NCBI GenBank assembly: GCA_003524305.1
Contig: DQHW01000021.1
Coordinates: forward strand, 1 to 16,495
DNA from: Anaerolineaceae bacterium
GTDB taxonomy: Bacteria; Chloroflexota; Anaerolineae; Anaerolineales; Anaerolineaceae
Direction of reading: 5' to 3'
Length of the DNA: 16,495 nt
A program made the position numbers and the translations under genes. Positions 13,572 to 16,495 of the stretch are shown here, one piece after another (position 1 is the stretch's first letter; each line of letters starts with the position of its first letter). Below the pieces are notes generated by a model. That model ran no database searches. It saw nothing but the letters and a program-made list of their open reading frames with translations, and was not told the DNA's origin.

Positions 13572-16187
13572 TTATTCTTGTTCCGAGTTATCTTCTTCAA
13601 TTTCGGTATCGTCGATCTCGTTGTCTTCAGGTTCGTTCGATTCAATATCGAGAGTTACAGGTTCGATTTCGTCAAACTCACTTTCAACATTCTCAGAAAC
13701 CGTCTCTTCAGAAGCACGTTTCTCTTGCATGGCAGGATCATTGCGTTCGAGGTCTTTGGCTGCCATTCTCGCCACTGAAGCTACGATGCTGTCCTTCAGA
13801 TCCATCACCTTGAATCCGCGGGTCGAACGCCCGCTCATGGAAATGACCTTGACCTTCAGACGCAGCATTATACCGCCGGAGGAGATCATTGTCACATCGT
13901 CATCATCCTGCACCACACGGGCGTCAGCAATTTCGCCGATCTTGGGCAGGCTCTTTTGGTCAATGGTCGCCACACCACCAGTTGCCCTGCCCTTGGTGGG
14001 ATATTCTTCAAGCCTGGAACATTTACCAAAACCATTTTCAGTCACCACCAACAGCTTGCCTTGAGGTTCGATCACATCCATTGAAGCCAGCTTATCGCCT
14101 GGTTTGAGGTTAATGCCAGTAACGCCGGCTGCCTGTCGTCCCATGGTGCGGATGGAGGATTCCTTGATGCGCAGCGCCTGTCCACGTCGGGTGACCATGA
14201 TGATCTCGTCTTTACCGGTGGTCAATTTGACCCAACCCAGCTTATCGTTTTCATCCAGGTTCATTGCGATCAACCCAGAAGGTCTTACACTCGAGAACTC
14301 AGAAAGCTGCACACGCTTGACACGGCCATTAACCGTTGCCATGGTGAAACAGGAACCATTTTCAAAATTAGGCACGGATACGGCCGCTGTGATGCGTTCA
14401 GCAGGATCCATGGCAAGGACGTTGACAATGGGGATGCCACGATCTGTTCGATTGGCATCTGGAATCTGGTAAACCTTTTCGGAATACACCTTGCCGCGAT
14501 CAGAGAAGAACAACAATGTATGCAGTGTACGCGCAGGTACCAGCAGCACCACTTCATCCTCGTTGCGGACGGTTTGGCCAGAAACGCCTCGACCACCCCG
14601 TCCCTGGGTGCGGTAAAGGTTGGCAGCCACACGTTTGATATACCCACGTTGAGTAAAAGTAATCAACACGGATTCATCCGCGACCAGGTCTTCTTCTTTC
14701 AATTCCTCGTGCGCTTCTGCAACGATGCGGGTTCGGCGTTCATCACCGGTTTTATCAGCCACGGCTGCAAGGTCTTCTTTAATGACTGCCAAAATCTTTT
14801 TAGGATGGGCAAGCAAATCTTCAAGGTATTCAATTTTTGAAAGTACATCTCGGTGTTCGTCTTCAATTTTCTGACGTTCAAGCGCAGACAATCTGCGCAG
14901 TTGCATATCCAAAATGGCTTGCGCCTGGATTTCAGTGAGGCCAAAGCGGCTGACTAAATTAGCTTTCGCAACATCAGGGTCTTTGGATTCACGGATAGTC
15001 TTGATCACTTCATCCAGGTTGGCGAGGGCGATCAGCAGGCCGTCCAAGATATGGGCACGGGCACGGGCTTTATCCAGTTCAAACTGCGATCGACGGGTAA
15101 TGATTACCTGGCGGTGTTCAATAAAGAGCTGCAATGCCCGTTTGAGAGACAACAGCCTGGGCTGGGCATCAACAAGTGCCAAAAGATGAACACTAAAAGT
15201 GGATTGGAGTGCAGTGTATTTGTAAAGTTGATTGAGCACCTGGTTGGGTTGTGCGCCGCGCCGCAGTTCAATCACAATGCTCATTCCACGGCGGTCAGAT
15301 TCATCACGCAGATCAGAGATGGCATCGAGTTTTCCACTGCGCGCCAATTCAGCAATGCGCTCAATCAAACTGGTTTTGTTAACCTGGTAAGGAATTTCAT
15401 TGATCACGATCTGGTAGCGGTTGCCCTTCATCTCTTCGATGTGAGCCATGCCGCGCACGATCAGACGTCCACGCCCTGTGCTATAGGCTTGTTGAATGCT
15501 ATCGCGTCCAACGATCATACCGCCAGTTGGAAAGTCTGGTCCGTGAACAAATTGCATCAAATCATCAACCGAAATATCTTCCACTTCATCGAAATGATCG
15601 ATCATGTAACCGGTGGCGGCAGACAGTTCTTTTAAGTTGTGCGGAGGAATGCTGGTGGCCATACCGACCGCGATACCAGAAGACCCATTAAGTAGAAGAT
15701 TTGGCAATTTTGAAGGTAATACTGTAGGTTCTCTGAGGGAGCCATCAAAATTGTCAATAAAATCAACCGTGTTTTTATCAATATCCAGCAGCATTTCTTC
15801 TGCTGTGCCGTGCAGACGTGCCTCGGTATACCTCATTGCCGCAGGAGAATCTCCGTCAATCGAACCGAAGTTACCCTGTCCATCCACGAGCATGTAGCGC
15901 ATCGAGAAATCTTGCGCCATTCTGGCCATGGAGTCGTAGATTGACACGTCACCATGTGGATGATACTTGCCAAGCACTTCGCCTACAATACGCGCGGATT
16001 TCTTGAATGCGGTATTGGAACGGATGCCCATATCGTACATGGCATAAAGGATACGCCGGTGAACAGGTTTTAGTCCATCGCGTGCATCAGGCAGGGCCCT
16101 GGCTACGATTACGCTCATGGCATAATCAAGGTAGGCCGAGCGCATTTGTTCATCAATATCGACTTGTTGAATATTTCCGAAATCCAT
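13572..16187 (-). CDS. gyrA: DNA gyrase subunit A
   Basis: This 871-residue type IIA topoisomerase subunit cuts and rejoins DNA and works with GyrB to add negative supercoils. The N-terminal winged-helix region has RPLPDARDG-like ARALPDARDGLKPVHRR (29-45) and HPHGD (76-80), with catalytic Tyr120 in AMRYTE. A long coiled-coil/tower region ends near 490. Six beta-pinwheel blades follow, with the GyrA box QGRGGRG (527-533) that marks gyrase rather than topoisomerase IV. The tail (about 825-871) is strongly acidic. The position equivalent to E. coli Ser83 is Val81, while Asp87 is conserved as Asp85. The ribosome site AAGGAAG lies 7 bases before the ATG. No gyrB is adjacent in the window. TATAAT (16222-16227, minus) is a likely -10 element. 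Confidence 0.97.
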   Translation of the reverse strand: MDFGNIQQVDIDEQMRSAYLDYAMSVIVARALPDARDGLKPVHRRILYAMYDMGIRSNTAFKKSARIVGEVLGKYHPHGDVSIYDSMARMAQDFSMRYMLVDGQGNFGSIDGDSPAAMRYTEARLHGTAEEMLLDIDKNTVDFIDNFDGSLREPTVLPSKLPNLLLNGSSGIAVGMATSIPPHNLKELSAATGYMIDHFDEVEDISVDDLMQFVHGPDFPTGGMIVGRDSIQQAYSTGRGRLIVRGMAHIEEMKGNRYQIVINEIPYQVNKTSLIERIAELARSGKLDAISDLRDESDRRGMSIVIELRRGAQPNQVLNQLYKYTALQSTFSVHLLALVDAQPRLLSLKRALQLFIEHRQVIITRRSQFELDKARARAHILDGLLIALANLDEVIKTIRESKDPDVAKANLVSRFGLTEIQAQAILDMQLRRLSALERQKIEDEHRDVLSKIEYLEDLLAHPKKILAVIKEDLAAVADKTGDERRTRIVAEAHEELKEEDLVADESVLITFTQRGYIKRVAANLYRTQGRGGRGVSGQTVRNEDEVVLLVPARTLHTLLFFSDRGKVYSEKVYQIPDANRTDRGIPIVNVLAMDPAERITAAVSVPNFENGSCFTMATVNGRVKRVQLSEFSSVRPSGLIAMNLDENDKLGWVKLTTGKDEIIMVTRRGQALRIKESSIRTMGRQAAGVTGINLKPGDKLASMDVIEPQGKLLVVTENGFGKCSRLEEYPTKGRATGGVATIDQKSLPKIGEIADARVVQDDDDVTMISSGGIMLRLKVKVISMSGRSTRGFKVMDLKDSIVASVARMAAKDLERNDPAMQEKRASEETVSENVESEFDEIEPVTLDIESNEPEDNEIDDTEIEEDNSEQE

Positions 16188-16221
16188 TTGTGTCTTCCTT
16201 CGAGATGAGAATAACCGGTTA

Positions 16222-16227
16222 ATTATA
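16222..16227 (-). promoter_or_regulatory. likely -10 element of gyrA
   Basis: On the minus strand TATAAT lies 34 bases before the gyrA ATG. The matching -35 is weak (ATGTAG at 17-base spacing). A 10-base palindrome, TAACCGGTTA (16213-16222), overlaps the expected transcription start and may be a regulator site or chance. Confidence 0.45.
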
Positions 16228-16296
16228 CCTCAAGCCTACCCTCACTACATTTTTCTTAATATTGTCATGACCTTCGGCTTAATTATTCTTAATTTT

Positions 16297-16325
16297 TTGA
16301 GTTCGCGGTTTTTTTCCGATATAAT
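16297..16325 (+). promoter_or_regulatory. near-consensus promoter of a leaderless gene
   Basis: TTGAGT (16297-16302) and a perfect TATAAT (16320-16325) are exactly 17 bases apart. The ATG of the following gene starts 7 bases after the -10 element, at or next to the expected transcription start. A ribosome-binding site cannot fit, so the mRNA is probably leaderless. Confidence 0.7.
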
Positions 16326-16332
16326 CAGTACT

Positions 16333-16495
16333 ATGCGGCAAAAGTTCGGTTTAATCCTTTGCATAATGATCCTGTGTCTTTCAGCCTGCGGCACAACGGC
16401 TGAGACAAACGCATCCACTCCCGAAGCACCTGTTCAATCGCTATATATCGATAATAAAGGTTCAGATACCATCGTCAACCTGGCCCTGGCCTGGG
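16333..16495 (+). CDS. pstS: PstS-like phosphate-binding lipoprotein (partial)
   Basis: This is the first 54 codons of a gene that runs off the window. A signal peptide (MRQKFGLILCIMILCLSAC) ends in the lipobox LSAC, with Cys19 as the lipidation site. A low-complexity Thr/Ala/Pro linker (20-33) precedes YIDNKGSDTIVNLALAW, which matches the start of PstS-type phosphate-binding proteins (the GSDT loop contacts phosphate in this family). It would capture phosphate for a PstSCAB importer whose other genes should follow to the right. The gene is divergent from gyrA across about 145 bases. With only the N-terminus available, other PstS-like substrate-binding proteins remain possible. Confidence 0.7.
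   Translation, partial: MRQKFGLILCIMILCLSACGTTAETNASTPEAPVQSLYIDNKGSDTIVNLALAW

Noticed and set aside
13621..14064. Plus-strand frame opposite the gyrA 3' end
   Set aside because: Serine-rich translation of the complement of gyrA with no motifs or ribosome site; several similar frames opposite gyrA are rejected for the same reason.

Overview
The window looks like chromosomal DNA from a bacterium of moderate GC content, most likely Chloroflexota (Anaerolineae-type). This rests on the gene styles: a very large MalT/LuxR-type STAND regulator, a flavodoxin-domain protein next to DUF4386-like membrane proteins, a biotin-protein ligase without a DNA-binding domain, and a GyrA with a long acidic tail. 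The assignment is inference from family knowledge, because no rRNA or complete tRNA is present.

Layout from left to right. Positions 1-26 resemble the 3' end of a tRNA without a pairing T-arm, possibly an integration scar. A minus-strand MalT-like regulator (153-2939) is divergent from a three-gene plus-strand cluster of a flavodoxin-domain protein and two multi-pass membrane proteins (3076-5112). A perfect 19-bp dyad lies between the two units. A roughly 710-bp gene-poor stretch follows (5113-5822). It holds hairpins, a 9-bp tandem repeat, a possible frameshifted micro-ORF and a possible 17-codon peptide. Next comes the main signalling unit: a 1405-residue hybrid histidine kinase (membrane sensor, 3 PAS, HisKA, HATPase, REC, REC, HPt) whose 3' end overlaps a REC-GGDEF diguanylate cyclase by 8 bases (5823-10962). 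All phosphotransfer residues and the GGDEF and inhibitory RxxD motifs are intact, so a phosphorelay that controls cyclic-di-GMP is the straightforward reading.

The next intergenic stretch contains a near-consensus promoter (11211-11239). Directly after its expected start point comes a 17-bp hairpin with a U-tract, and then a second strong terminator; this is the best candidate for an undescribed small RNA. A small acidic protein of unknown function (minus, 11381-11728) is divergent from an Hsp20 chaperone (11910-12329), which has its own terminator. Then come a biotin-protein ligase (12398-13210) and an overlapping gene for a small single-pass membrane protein (13203-13421). These converge through two hairpins on gyrA (13572-16187, minus).

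At the right edge a near-consensus promoter (16297-16325) drives the start of a lipoprotein that resembles phosphate-binding PstS. The start codon sits about where transcription should begin, so the mRNA is probably leaderless. No CRISPR array, insertion sequence or complete RNA gene was seen. Most of the window is ordinary; the unusual parts are the two regulatory intergenic stretches and the kinase-cyclase pair.
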